Shown: positions 36,368-45,361, counted from the stretch's first letter. The stretch: DNA of 64,000 bases from Mycobacterium sp. MBM (GCA_021648845.1 JAKJHY010000004.1:220237-284236); one strand, 5' to 3'. The notes: generated from the letters alone by a model not told the origin. Made by a program: numbers and translations.

Positions 36368-37231
36368 GTGCCTGATTTTGATCGACGCAGTGCCCTGTTG
36401 ATGCTGGGACTCGGTGCGGCCGCTGCAGCGCTGCCCTCCCCGACGGCCCACGCCGAGCCGGTACCTGGAGATGTGCCGCCCGGGCCGGTGCCCGGACCTG
36501 GGGCTGCGGTGCCGACGATGCTGTTCCAGGATGAATTCAACGGCCCGGCGGGTTCGCCGCCGGACCCGGCGGCGTGGTTCATCGTGCCGGAGCGGGAGAC
36601 CATCAGGAACCCGGTCGAATGGGACAAGCCGTACAACATGGGGCGCTACGTCACCGACCAGGAACATGTCTTCCAGGACGGCAACGGCAACCTCGTCATC
36701 CGCGCCACCCGGGGGGAGGGCGCCAATATCCAGGAGAAGTACGCCAGCGCGAAGATCATCGGTAACTGGCGCGGCGGCATGGGCACCACCTGGGAAGCCC
36801 GTATCAAGCTGAACTGCCTGACCGACGGTGCGTGGCCGGCCTTCTGGCTGCTCAATGACGACCCGGTCCGTGGTGGCGAGATCGACCTGGTGGAGTGGTA
36901 CGGCAACCGGGACTGGCCGTCGGGCACCACCGTGCACGCGAAACTCGACGGCACCATGATGGCGACCGACAAGCATCCGGTGGACAGCGCCTGGCATACC
37001 TGGCGGATGACGTGGCAGCCGACCGGTCTGTATTTCTGGAAGGACTACCAGCCGGGCATGGAGCCGTACTTTTCGGTGCCGGCCCACTCGCTGAACCCGT
37101 GGCCGTTCAACGATCCCGGCTACACCCTTGCCCCGATCTTCAATATCGCGGTCGGGGGATCCGGTGGTCGCGAACCGGCCGGTGGCACCTACCCGGCCGA
37201 GATGCTGGTCGACTGGATCCGGGTCTTCTGA
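36368..37231 (+). CDS. Exported GH16-family beta-glucanase-like protein (Rv0315-like)
   Basis: A 287-residue secreted glycoside hydrolase of family 16, predicted to cleave or bind beta-1,3-linked glucans. The catalytic signature GEIDLVEW places the nucleophile and acid/base at Glu171 and Glu176. A twin-arginine-like leader (DRRSALLMLG) with AHA cleavage site suggests Tat export. The closing NPWPFNDPGYTLAPIFNIAVGGSGG segment strongly resembles M. tuberculosis Rv0315. GTG at 36368 is chosen by analogy with that protein; the ribosome site is weak. Convergent with the GH gene downstream. Confidence 0.88.
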   Translation: MPDFDRRSALLMLGLGAAAAALPSPTAHAEPVPGDVPPGPVPGPGAAVPTMLFQDEFNGPAGSPPDPAAWFIVPERETIRNPVEWDKPYNMGRYVTDQEHVFQDGNGNLVIRATRGEGANIQEKYASAKIIGNWRGGMGTTWEARIKLNCLTDGAWPAFWLLNDDPVRGGEIDLVEWYGNRDWPSGTTVHAKLDGTMMATDKHPVDSAWHTWRMTWQPTGLYFWKDYQPGMEPYFSVPAHSLNPWPFNDPGYTLAPIFNIAVGGSGGREPAGGTYPAEMLVDWIRVF

Positions 37232-37235
37232 GGCC

Positions 37236-38987
37236 CTACCGCATGCCGGCGGCGGCCGCGGTCTTCGCCGAGCGTGCGGTCTTTACCGTGCGCGGTGCGG
37301 TGATAGCCGTCGGCCGGGTGGTGACCGGCGGCGTCTCGATCTCGTCGAGTTCCTCCGTCTCGCTCGCCTCGATGCCCTCGTGGGTCTCGGCGATCTCGGG
37401 CTCCGCGGTGGCGGGTTCGCCGACCACGGTGTCGTCCTCGGGCTGAGCGACGGCTGACTGGTCGGCCGTCGGCACCGCGCGATCCTCCGTGATCGCGGTG
37501 TCAGCAACCGCCGACGTCGTTGCCGCCGGCGCGATCCGGCGTGCGCCGGGTGGCGTGCTCTCGATCCCCAGACAGCTCTTGACCTTGTTCACGACCCAAT
37601 TCGCCGCGGTGGTGATGGCGTCGGCGATACCGTGCACCACCTTGGCGGTGACATCCACGATGCCCTCGACGACGTTCACGGTTGCCTCGGCGACGGTCTT
37701 GACCACCCATACTGTCGCATCGAGGAGCGCCTCTGCGCCCCAGACCACGAGGTCGACCACATCGTTGATCACCTCGCCGGTGATCTCGACGACACGAGCG
37801 ATGAAGGTCCTGATCGCGTCGAGGACGGGATTGTCGGGTTCGAGATCTGCGAGGAAATCGCGGATGACCTGGACGGCCGGCTTCTCCTGCCAATCGGTGT
37901 ACCAGATGCCGAAGTTGTCCTGATCGCTCGGGCCGCCGCTGTTGATGTCTCTTGTCGAGTAGATGAAGATCGGCCCGGTGCCATCCTCTCGCTGCCAACT
38001 GGCCAGGAAGTCGGCGAGGAACTCGGCTTGCTTTTCCGGCGAGTTGTACAGCAGCGGATGTTGCGGATCGAAAGGTGTTGTCGGGAGCCCATATTCGCTC
38101 GCCCATACCTTGAGGCCGCCGTCGCCGTACTGCTCCATCAGCGCCCTGAGCTCGCGTAGTTGCAGGATCGGGGAGTCGGACTGTGTCGCGCCCTCGGAGA
38201 ATGGGATGTCGTAATGGTAGGGGTGGAAGGAGAACGCGTCGAAGTAGCCGTGCACGTCGGCGTCGTACATGCCTTGCAGAAAGTCGACCGGGTTCATGGT
38301 GAAGTCGTTGCCGAGGGTGCGCCCGGAACCCAGGACTCCCGCGACGACGGTGATGTCGTCATCGGGATCGTCGGGATCATCATGAGCCTTGATGGCCGTG
38401 TAGGCGGCCTTGACCATGTTGGTATATGCCACGGGGTCAACCGGATTGAGGAAGAACCGCCCATTGGGTTCGTTCCAGACCTCCAGTGCGGAGATCTTGC
38501 CCTCGTACTTCTCGGCGACCGCGCCGGCGAATCTGCCGAACGCTTCGAGATCGGGGGTGCCCGACAGCGGCGGGCTGCCGGCCCACACCGGTGTCTCATG
38601 CAGCACGCCGAGTACACCCATTCCGCGCCGGTGGGCCTCGTTGATGACGTAATCCGTGGCGCCCCAAAAGAAGTTGCCGTTCTCCGTCAATTGAGTGGAG
38701 ATCCAGGAGATGCCGACACGGACATTCTGCACACCCAACGCCTGCATCATGTCGAGTTGTTGGTCGATGAGGGCCTCATCGCCGAGGCGCACCAGGTTGG
38801 AGTCCGCCAGACCGATGGTCGTGGGGGTCTCGTCGATGGCGGCGACCATATCGACAGCGTAGGAGGCCGCGCGGACGTCGACGGGCGGGCGGAGTTCGGT
38901 GGTCGCGCATACCGTGGCGAGCACCACGGCCGACGACACGGTGATAACCGTCCGCCGCTGAAGGCTCCGAACAGCTGGCCTGCCCAT
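37236..38987 (-). CDS. Exported clan-A glycoside hydrolase (GH39/GH5-like), paralogue 1
   Basis: About 583 residues. The signal or anchor segment is in the first 40 residues. The catalytic TIM barrel (about 45-400) has acid/base Glu173 in VWNEPNG and nucleophile Glu298 in WASEYGLPT, the clan GH-A pattern. After the barrel an unusual region (about 405-500) repeats Val/Ile-rich amphipathic helices, then an acidic Thr/Glu tail follows. It is about 50-60% alike in the barrel, by eye, to the next gene, so they are tandem duplicates with different C-termini. Glycan substrate unknown; cell-envelope glycan remodelling is plausible. Confidence 0.8.
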   Translation of the reverse strand: MGRPAVRSLQRRTVITVSSAVVLATVCATTELRPPVDVRAASYAVDMVAAIDETPTTIGLADSNLVRLGDEALIDQQLDMMQALGVQNVRVGISWISTQLTENGNFFWGATDYVINEAHRRGMGVLGVLHETPVWAGSPPLSGTPDLEAFGRFAGAVAEKYEGKISALEVWNEPNGRFFLNPVDPVAYTNMVKAAYTAIKAHDDPDDPDDDITVVAGVLGSGRTLGNDFTMNPVDFLQGMYDADVHGYFDAFSFHPYHYDIPFSEGATQSDSPILQLRELRALMEQYGDGGLKVWASEYGLPTTPFDPQHPLLYNSPEKQAEFLADFLASWQREDGTGPIFIYSTRDINSGGPSDQDNFGIWYTDWQEKPAVQVIRDFLADLEPDNPVLDAIRTFIARVVEITGEVINDVVDLVVWGAEALLDATVWVVKTVAEATVNVVEGIVDVTAKVVHGIADAITTAANWVVNKVKSCLGIESTPPGARRIAPAATTSAVADTAITEDRAVPTADQSAVAQPEDDTVVGEPATAEPEIAETHEGIEASETEELDEIETPPVTTRPTAITAPRTVKTARSAKTAAAAGMR

Positions 38988-39159
38988 GTCGACTCCCGAG
39001 GACGCACTCCGGCCGCAGTGGTAGCTCGACCCGATCCGACAGTAGCGCAACCAGGTCGGTCAAAAACCACATTGACGTGGAAAGATCGGCGACGCGCACG
39101 CGGCGTGTGAAACCGCTTGAGGATTGGCTCCGCCGCACTGCGTGCCGGCCGACAGGGAT

Positions 39160-39193
39160 CAGCCGGGGCAGGCGGACTCCTGCCCCGGCTGAC
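39160..39193 (-). terminator. Strong hairpin terminator after GH paralogue 2
   Basis: Arms TCAGCCGGGGCAGG and CCTGCCCCGGCTGA are perfect 14-base complements around CGGACT, ten bases past the minus-strand stop at 39203. A mycobacterial U-less terminator is the simplest reading. It separates the two GH genes into different transcripts. Confidence 0.7.
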
Positions 39194-39202
39194 CGGTCCA
39201 CA

Positions 39203-40837
39203 TCAGTCGTCGGAACCGGTGGTCGCGCTGTCGCCCGCAGCGTCGCTCGCCGAACGGTCGCTGTCCGTCGCCGAGGTGGAGTCGGTTTCGGTGGACTCCG
39301 CACCCGATGTGGCCGAGGTGCTGCTCGGCTCCCTATTGATGGAATCGTCTGTTGCCGTGTCACTTTCGGTCTGATTTGCTTCCGCGAGTCCGGCGCGCGA
39401 GGAGTCGGTGCTCGCCAGCGCGGGATTGCCCGCGGTGATCGGCTCGCTGACCTCGGGTTTGGTCGCGTCGGTGGCCGACGAGATCGGCGATGTGGACGAG
39501 GTGGAGACGGTCTGGCCCCACGCCGCCGCCCAGTTCGCGGCGGCCTCGTCGAGTGCCTGCTGCCAGTTGGCCACCGCGTCGGCCACCGGATCCACCGACT
39601 CGGTGGACGGCTCCTCGGTGGCCGGGTCGGCCGACTCGATCGGAGCCGCGAGCTCGGCTACCTCGTCGACGGGCGGTAGACCCGGCGCGGATTCGGGTCC
39701 GTTCTCCTCGATCCAGGCCTGCACGACCGTGGCGGCCCGCTTGGGCGTGTAGTCGTCGCGGAACAGCCCCCAGGTGTCCTCCACCTCGGTCGATGCACTG
39801 TTGCGGTCGACGAGCGAGTAGATGAACATCGGACCGGTACCGTCATGCTCGGACCAGGTGTCCATGAAGTCGTCGATGAACTCTGCCTGTTGAGCTTGTG
39901 AGACATACGAGGTGGGCAGGCCGTACTCGCTGGTCCACACGTCCTTGTCGCCGTCGCCGTAGCGCTCCATCAACGTCTGCATGGCCTCCAACTGGCCCAC
40001 CGCCGAGATGGCGTTGCCGGCCCCGTCGCCGAACTTCCAGTCGTAGTTGTACGGGTGGTAGGACAGTGCATCGAAATAGCCCGCCGCGCCGCTGTCATAC
40101 ATTGTCTGGACGAATTCGACCGGGTTGATGTTGACGTCACCCCATGTCAGTCCCGCGGTGACGACCCCACCCACGACGGTGCCGGTCGGGTCGACCTCCT
40201 TGATCGCGGTGTAACCGGCCTTCAACAGTTCGGTGTAGGCAGCCGGGTCGGGTTTCGGTGACCAGAACACGTAACTCTGTGGCTCGTTCCATATTTCGTA
40301 GGCGGAGATGCGCGCCGATTCGGGATCGCCGCCTCCTGCGCCGTACCGGGCGGCCAGTGCGCCCATGAAGTCACCGAAGTCTTCGGGGTTGCGCGGGGCA
40401 CCGTATGCGGAGTCCTGAACGTTCGATGCCCAGGTCGGCGTGCTCGTCACCGCGCCCAGAACGGCCATATCCCGCTCTTCGGCGGCGGCGATGACCTTGT
40501 CGACGTCGGCCCAGTTGTACGTCCCCTGCGCGGGCTCGACCGCACGCCACGGAATGAACATGCGCAACTGGGTGACGCCCATGGCCTGCATGGTGTCCAA
40601 GGCGACGTCGACTTCCTCTGGATTCATGAAATACAACTCGGACTCGGCAATGCCGACGGCATTGGACGAGGTATCGATGGCCGCGGCCAGCGACACGGTC
40701 GTGGATACCTGTCGGACCGCGTCCCGCTGGGGCGACACGCTCATCGGTGCCGGAGCACCCGCGTGTACTGCTGCAGCAATGAGTGTGGACGCGAACAATG
40801 GCGCGGCGACCGCATAGATCGTTTTTGCTGACTGCAT
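39203..40837 (-). CDS. Exported clan-A glycoside hydrolase (GH39/GH5-like), paralogue 2
   Basis: About 544 residues. ATG at 40837 (MQSAKTIYAVAAP) has GGAAGGGA about 6-13 bases upstream, so the in-frame ATG at 40852 is less likely. A signal peptide (about 1-30) is followed by a TIM barrel. The barrel carries acid/base Glu185 in EIWNEPQS and nucleophile Glu304 in WTSEYGLPT. The C-terminal 150 residues are acidic and Ser/Thr/Asp-rich with no fold evident, resembling cell-surface linkers. Tandem paralogue of the gene at 37236-38987, but it lacks that gene's Val-rich helical insert. Confidence 0.82.
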   Translation of the reverse strand: MQSAKTIYAVAAPLFASTLIAAAVHAGAPAPMSVSPQRDAVRQVSTTVSLAAAIDTSSNAVGIAESELYFMNPEEVDVALDTMQAMGVTQLRMFIPWRAVEPAQGTYNWADVDKVIAAAEERDMAVLGAVTSTPTWASNVQDSAYGAPRNPEDFGDFMGALAARYGAGGGDPESARISAYEIWNEPQSYVFWSPKPDPAAYTELLKAGYTAIKEVDPTGTVVGGVVTAGLTWGDVNINPVEFVQTMYDSGAAGYFDALSYHPYNYDWKFGDGAGNAISAVGQLEAMQTLMERYGDGDKDVWTSEYGLPTSYVSQAQQAEFIDDFMDTWSEHDGTGPMFIYSLVDRNSASTEVEDTWGLFRDDYTPKRAATVVQAWIEENGPESAPGLPPVDEVAELAAPIESADPATEEPSTESVDPVADAVANWQQALDEAAANWAAAWGQTVSTSSTSPISSATDATKPEVSEPITAGNPALASTDSSRAGLAEANQTESDTATDDSINREPSSTSATSGAESTETDSTSATDSDRSASDAAGDSATTGSDD

Positions 40838-41436
40838 ATTCGTCCCTTCCATGATGCTGTCTCCAAACTTCCGCAAATACATTTTCAGTGGCAGTGATAC
40901 GTCTCACACTGTGGAGCAGTACCCGAGTGGGAAGGAGTTCAATCAATACGGTGCGAGGCGAACAGTCGTGAAACGACGTAACAACCGGTTCTATTTCGAA
41001 ACACCAGTTGAACGACATCTTTTGGCATCGATATCAGACTTGGTCGCAAATCGATGGCGTGCCTGCGGCGGGCAATGGCCACTTGTTTCAAGGACGTCAA
41101 TTCACAATGGACCGACATCGCTCGCAATTTGCGCATACGAAAATTGTGCGCGGTATCAGCAAATTGGATAAACCGGCCTCCGATATCAAGATCGCATTTG
41201 CTGTCGATCAATATCGGCGCGCGTCTTCCCGCTCGGCGGCTGAGCTTCTGCTGCATGCGCGTTCGCGATCACCGGCCCGCCAGGGTGGCGAAGAGGTGAG
41301 CCGCTGCGCGCAGAGAGTCCATCCTGCGAGGTCTACGCGGTGCCGTCGTTTGGCCGACGGGCATCCGGGGCATCCAGACGCGGCAATGCTGGTCGCGGTT
41401 CTGCTCCGGCCCGTTGAAAATCCTTGAGAGGTAGAT
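40838..41436. other. 600-base low-GC intergenic region, no supported gene
   Basis: This divergent gap separates GH paralogue 2 (minus strand) from the HemK2-like gene (plus strand). GC is visibly reduced; the 60 bases at 41101-41160 are about 50% by my count. Small open frames exist on both strands, but none has recognisable homology, a good ribosome site plus mycobacterial codon bias, or a signal peptide. It may hold long leaders, an sRNA or a decayed gene. GAGAGG just before 41437 belongs to the methyltransferase start. Confidence 0.6.
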
Positions 41437-42135
41437 GTGACCACCGCACGCTCAATCGAACCCAACTCCCATGTGATCGGCACCGTCGCCGACGGTGTGT
41501 ACGCGCCGCGCGAGGACTCGGCCCTGCTGGTGAACCAGATGTACAAGACCGGCCTGGCATTGGGCTCCAAGGTCGCTGATCTGTGCACGGGCAGCGGCGT
41601 GATCGCCGTCAACGCCGCCGGACAGGGCGCTGCGCGCGTCTCGGCCTTCGACATCTGCCCCAAAGCGGTGCGCTGCGCCCGGGCGAATGCGCAGCTGCAC
41701 GGCGCCCAGGTCGATGTGCGTCTCGGCTCTTGGGCGCGGGCCGCCGAATTCGGTCCCTACGACCTGGTGGTGTGTAATCCGCCCTACGTTCCCAACGACC
41801 CGCACTCCACGCCGCTTCCGTCGGCCGTCGGGCCCGCTCGGGCATGGGATGCGGGCGCGGACGGTCGGCTCATTCTCGACCCCCTGTGCGAGGCGGTGCC
41901 GGGGCTGCTGGCCGACGGTGGCAGCCTGTTGTTGGTGCAGTCGGAATTCGCCGATCCGCGCAAGACGCTCGAATCGCTGTCCGCGGCGGGCCTGGACGCG
42001 AACATCATTGCCTGGGAATGGATTCCGTTCGGACCGGTGATGCATTCGCGCGCTCAGTGGTTGGAGGACACCGGACGTCTGCAGCCGGGCCGCCGCGAGG
42101 AGGAGCTGCTGGTGATCCGGGCGGACAAGCCGTGA
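41437..42135 (+). CDS. HemK2/MTQ2-type SAM-dependent methyltransferase
   Basis: A 232-residue class I methyltransferase. The SAM-binding VADLCTGSGVIAVNAA motif (about residues 45-60) and the catalytic NPPY motif in DLVVCNPPYVPND (about 108-120) mark the N5-glutamine/HemK2 group, which methylates glutamine or related residues on proteins, though small-molecule targets occur. GTG at 41437 with GAGAGG upstream. Its stop overlaps the start of the CDGSH gene (GTGA), so the two are coupled. Confidence 0.83.
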   Translation: MTTARSIEPNSHVIGTVADGVYAPREDSALLVNQMYKTGLALGSKVADLCTGSGVIAVNAAGQGAARVSAFDICPKAVRCARANAQLHGAQVDVRLGSWARAAEFGPYDLVVCNPPYVPNDPHSTPLPSAVGPARAWDAGADGRLILDPLCEAVPGLLADGGSLLLVQSEFADPRKTLESLSAAGLDANIIAWEWIPFGPVMHSRAQWLEDTGRLQPGRREEELLVIRADKP

Positions 42136-42359
42136 CGGATCGCGAACCGCGGCCGGTGCGGGCGGTGCGCGGCGGACCGGTCATGATCGAGGGTCCGGTG
42201 AGCATCGAACTTCCCGACGGTGGCCGCGTGGAGTCCGACCGGTTCATGGTCGCCGTCTGCGCCTGCGGACGCAGTAAGAACTATCCGTTGTGCGATACCA
42301 GCCACCGCCGGTGCCGCAGCGGCGCCAGCCGAGCGACGACCGGTCACGCCACGTCGTGA
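42132..42359 (+). CDS. CDGSH iron-sulfur domain protein
   Basis: A 75-residue protein with the complete CDGSH [2Fe-2S] motif CACGRSKNYPLCDTSH, whose three Cys and one His ligate the cluster. Such proteins transfer electrons or Fe-S clusters. GTG at 42132 overlaps the methyltransferase stop by four bases. The short N-terminal strand region (PVMIEGPVSIELPDGG) fits a beta-cap. Cytosolic. Confidence 0.9.
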   Translation: MTDREPRPVRAVRGGPVMIEGPVSIELPDGGRVESDRFMVAVCACGRSKNYPLCDTSHRRCRSGASRATTGHATS

Positions 42360-42363
42360 CCGG

Positions 42364-43047
42364 TCAGTCGCGGGTGTCGATCACCTGCTGGGCGACCGCC
42401 ACCAACTTGGTGTTGCTCTCCTGCGACACCTGGCGCAACATCTCGAATGCCTGCACATCGTCGACCTTGTAGCGCTCCATGATGATGCCCTTGGCCTGTC
42501 CGATGCGGTCCCGGGTGGACAGCGCCGCCTCCAGTTGCTGGCCCTCCTGGCTGGCCAGGATCGCCGCTGCGGCGTGCGCAGCGAGCACCACGCCGATGGT
42601 CTCGGCCTCTCCCCGCCAGACGTTGGGCTGAAAACCGAAGAGATTCAGCGCGCCGGCCGTCCGGTCCGACGTGTAGAGCTTGAACGACAGCCCGCTGAGC
42701 ACCCCGATCTCGACGCAGGCGGGGGCGTAGCGGGGCCAGCGCGTCTCTTCGCGGAAGTCATCGGTACGCACGATCAGGTCTTCGAGCGCTGCCTGGACGC
42801 AGGGGCCCTCGTCGAACTGCATCTGAAGTCGATGCAGTTCGGTGGTCAGGCGGGCGTCCTTGGGCATCGTCTCGAAGGTGCGCTCTTTGCCGATGAGCAG
42901 AACACCCGCCGTGTCGACGCCGGGAATCAGCTCCAGCGCTGCGGCCGCGACCCCGGACAGCACCTCTTCGAGGCTGCGTGGACCGGCAAGAGAGCGTGCC
43001 AACTCGGCCATCCGAGCGGCCAAGTCCTGCTTCTCCAAGAACGTCAT
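42364..43047 (-). CDS. GAF-ANTAR domain RNA-binding regulator
   Basis: A 227-residue regulator. The GAF sensor domain covers about 12-155 (with FDEGPCVQAALEDLIVRTDDFREETRWPRYA). The C-terminal ANTAR domain covers about 165-222 (LEAALSTRDRIGQAKGIIMERYKVDDVQAFEMLRQVSQESNTKL). ANTAR domains bind paired hairpins in nascent RNA and block termination. GAF-ANTAR proteins are frequent in the mycobacterial stress (SigF/SigB) networks. The gene follows the STAS gene after 50 bases on the same strand. Confidence 0.9.
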   Translation of the reverse strand: MTFLEKQDLAARMAELARSLAGPRSLEEVLSGVAAAALELIPGVDTAGVLLIGKERTFETMPKDARLTTELHRLQMQFDEGPCVQAALEDLIVRTDDFREETRWPRYAPACVEIGVLSGLSFKLYTSDRTAGALNLFGFQPNVWRGEAETIGVVLAAHAAAAILASQEGQQLEAALSTRDRIGQAKGIIMERYKVDDVQAFEMLRQVSQESNTKLVAVAQQVIDTRD

Positions 43048-43096
43048 GGTTGGAAGTCTCCCCTAAAGCACGAACCGTCGCACAAACCTTCGACGA

Positions 43097-43480
43097 TCAC
43101 GTGTTCAGTACGGTCAGCGCCTGGTCGAGGGTGGGAAAGATGTCGATGATGTCGGCGATACCGATGAGCTTGAGTGGTCGGCTGGTCGCAGGCCCGTCGG
43201 CGACCAGCACAACGCGTGTCGGTGCGAGGTCGGTATGCGCGGTCACGAGCACTCCCATGCCGGAGGAGCCGAGGAAATCGACCCGGGTCAGGTCGACGAC
43301 GACGGCGGTGGGGGAGTTCGGTGTGGTCGCCTTGATCCGCGCTTCGAGTTCGGGGGCGGACAACACGTCGAGCGTGCCGGTCACGGCCAATATGGCGATG
43401 TCGCCGTCACGGCGTTCCTCGATGGTGCAGTCGTTGGCCGTCGTGGGACCGCCGACGACCGATTCGGGCTCGCCCGCCAT
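43097..43480 (-). CDS. STAS-domain anti-sigma factor antagonist
   Basis: A 127-residue STAS protein. The phosphorylation site is the Ser pair in DFLGSSGMGVL (about residues 70-80), as in SpoIIAA-type antagonists of anti-sigma factors. GGAGG lies 6-10 bases upstream of ATG 43480. The minus-strand sequence GGGGTAG about 15 bases further upstream resembles a SigF-type -10 (GGGTAY), which would make the STAS and GAF-ANTAR pair stress-inducible. That promoter is tentative. Confidence 0.9.
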   Translation of the reverse strand: MAGEPESVVGGPTTANDCTIEERRDGDIAILAVTGTLDVLSAPELEARIKATTPNSPTAVVVDLTRVDFLGSSGMGVLVTAHTDLAPTRVVLVADGPATSRPLKLIGIADIIDIFPTLDQALTVLNT

Positions 43481-43608
43481 CGTTTACCTCCGATGTTTCT
43501 ACCCCGACCCGATAATTGACCGAATACTAGCCGTGGCCGCGGTATGCGGCGCTACCGGTGGCGCCGGAAGGCCAAACGGCGCAAGCGTATCCAATCGGCG
43601 AAGCCGGC

Positions 43609-44628
43609 TCAATCCAGCGAACGGCGCAGCGAGGTACTTCCGTCGGCCCAGCACCGCAGCATGTGATCGGCCAATCGGTCTTCGACCAGGGCGTGTGCCC
43701 GGATGCCGAAGACCACATCGCGGTCGAGATGCGGTTCGCGGGCCACCAAATCACCCACGACGTCGGTGCGTACCACCTGCTCGTGCACCGCGTCGGCCTC
43801 GACGTGCTCGGCGTAGAAGTCGATGCACGGCTGTGGTGCGTTCATCCGGCACAGCGCGTCGACCAGGCGCTGCGACCCCGGGGGTGAGGTGATCTCGGTG
43901 GAGGCGAAGTGACCGATCGCGGCCCCGCGGAGCCTGCGGTGCAGCCCGAACAGGGACATGACGTTCACCGCGGCCAGCGCCTCGGCCGGAACGTGGTCGA
44001 TATAGCCGAGGTATCGGGAGTCCAGGCCGGCGGCATCCAGCAGGTCCGCGAACAGTTGTTGATGCAGGCGTGCGCCGCGACCGGCGCCGAACTCGTCGAA
44101 TTCGACCGCCACGAACCCCGCCTTGGCCTGACCGATCAGCCGCGGGATTGCCCAGGCGTGCGGATCTCCCTCTTTGAGGTGGTAGAGCGAGCGATGCACG
44201 AAATACTCACGCATCTGGTCCCAGGTGCCCGTGTCACGGAGATGGTAGGACAGCCCCTCGTCGTCGGCCGGCTCGATGGACAGCCGACGCATCTCCTGCG
44301 CCGCGGTCTCGTCGGCACCGATATCGCCTATGAGGCTTCGTATCTCGGCGAGAAATGCGCTCTCCAGCCGCCCGCGAAGGTGTAGGAGCCCGGCGTTCCA
44401 TTCCCATCCGGGATCCACGCTGTCGAAGCCCCGATAGTGCAGCTCGTAGCAGATGTACAGCGCGAGCTGAAGATCCAGACCGAGGGGTTCGGCATCGACG
44501 ATGGAGGCTTCCACCTGGTTCAACGCATTGAGCGGTGCGCGTTCGGCGAGCAGTTCGGTGACCGCCAGCGACAGCGGGCCGCGCGGTTCGGGCAGCCGAG
44601 GTTCGATACTGATGGGGGCAACGCTCAC
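43609..44628 (-). CDS. Heme-oxygenase-like diiron oxidase (iron-containing redox enzyme family)
   Basis: About 339 residues, all-alpha, matching the iron-containing redox enzyme family (HO-like diiron proteins such as UndA/BesC/SznF relatives). Candidate iron ligands are in the VAVEFDEFG-RLHQQ segment and in FYAEHVEADAVHEQ near residue 280, where Glu/His/Asp/His are spaced as in this family. GTG at 44628 is chosen; the frame continues to a weaker TTG at 44661. Lies near a CDGSH protein and a HemK2-like methyltransferase. Substrate unknown; oxidative tailoring of an amino acid or fatty acid is plausible. Confidence 0.75.
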   Translation of the reverse strand: MSVAPISIEPRLPEPRGPLSLAVTELLAERAPLNALNQVEASIVDAEPLGLDLQLALYICYELHYRGFDSVDPGWEWNAGLLHLRGRLESAFLAEIRSLIGDIGADETAAQEMRRLSIEPADDEGLSYHLRDTGTWDQMREYFVHRSLYHLKEGDPHAWAIPRLIGQAKAGFVAVEFDEFGAGRGARLHQQLFADLLDAAGLDSRYLGYIDHVPAEALAAVNVMSLFGLHRRLRGAAIGHFASTEITSPPGSQRLVDALCRMNAPQPCIDFYAEHVEADAVHEQVVRTDVVGDLVAREPHLDRDVVFGIRAHALVEDRLADHMLRCWADGSTSLRRSLD

Positions 44629-44700
44629 TGGGGTGCCATACCCGCCGAGGGCCGGCCTCAATCCTGGGGCATCGCTACTGTGGGTGGCCGGCGCAGCGGG

Positions 44701-45312
44701 TCAGAGCGTGTCGGGAAGCGCAGCCCCGGTGGCCAGCCGCGCATACTCGCCCATCAGTCGCAGCGCGGTGCGGCGGTCCATCGCCGGGTCGCGGGCGACA
44801 ATGCGGTAGCCGAGATAGTCCTCCATGGACATCAGCGTCATGGCGATATCGCGGGCGGGGGAGGCCAGCCGGAAGGCGCCGACCTGCGATCCGGTGGTGA
44901 GCAGGTCGCTGTAAAGATCAACCTGTCGGTGGTAGATCGCCTGGACATCCCGGCGTTGATCGAGTTCGAACCCGGCGGCCAGCACGGCCCGCCAGATCGC
45001 TCGCCACTCGGCGTCCTCGGGTCCGGTGGGCAGCCCGGCCGCCATGGTCAACGCGAGTTGGGTGGCGGGATCGTCGGTCTGGGCGCCGAGTCGTAGCCGC
45101 TCGTCGTAGAACCGGACATCCGAGCGCAGCGCGAGTTCGGAGAGCAGGTCGGCCATGTCCTTGAAGTAGTACCGCAGCGCGTTGGTGGTCAGTCCGATCT
45201 CGGCGGCGACATCGGCGAGCTTGAGGGTGGCCAGATCGTGGCGCTCGATGACGGCGATGGCTGCGTCCAGGATCTCGCCGCGTCGCTCCTGCTGCCGGTT
45301 GGGTCGCGCCAT
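44701..45312 (-). CDS. TetR-family transcriptional regulator
   Basis: A 203-residue repressor. Helix-turn-helix is ATLKLADVAAEIGLTTNALRYYFKDMADLLSEL (about residues 28-60), then a ligand domain ending DRRTALRLMGEYARLATGAALP. ATG at 45312 (MARPNRQQERRGEIL) is preferred over extension into the divergent promoter. Divergent from the P1 peptidase-APC permease operon, its probable target. An imperfect palindrome lies between them. Confidence 0.9.
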   Translation of the reverse strand: MARPNRQQERRGEILDAAIAVIERHDLATLKLADVAAEIGLTTNALRYYFKDMADLLSELALRSDVRFYDERLRLGAQTDDPATQLALTMAAGLPTGPEDAEWRAIWRAVLAAGFELDQRRDVQAIYHRQVDLYSDLLTTGSQVGAFRLASPARDIAMTLMSMEDYLGYRIVARDPAMDRRTALRLMGEYARLATGAALPDTL

Positions 45313-45361
45313 CCCCTTATTTTGCCGTTCCTGTTGCGCGGCGGCGCACGCGGGCGCATAG

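Noticed and set aside
41008..41427. 139-residue frame in the low-GC gap
   Set aside because: No homology or signal, mixed composition and atypical codon use; the second half merely runs into normal GC sequence.
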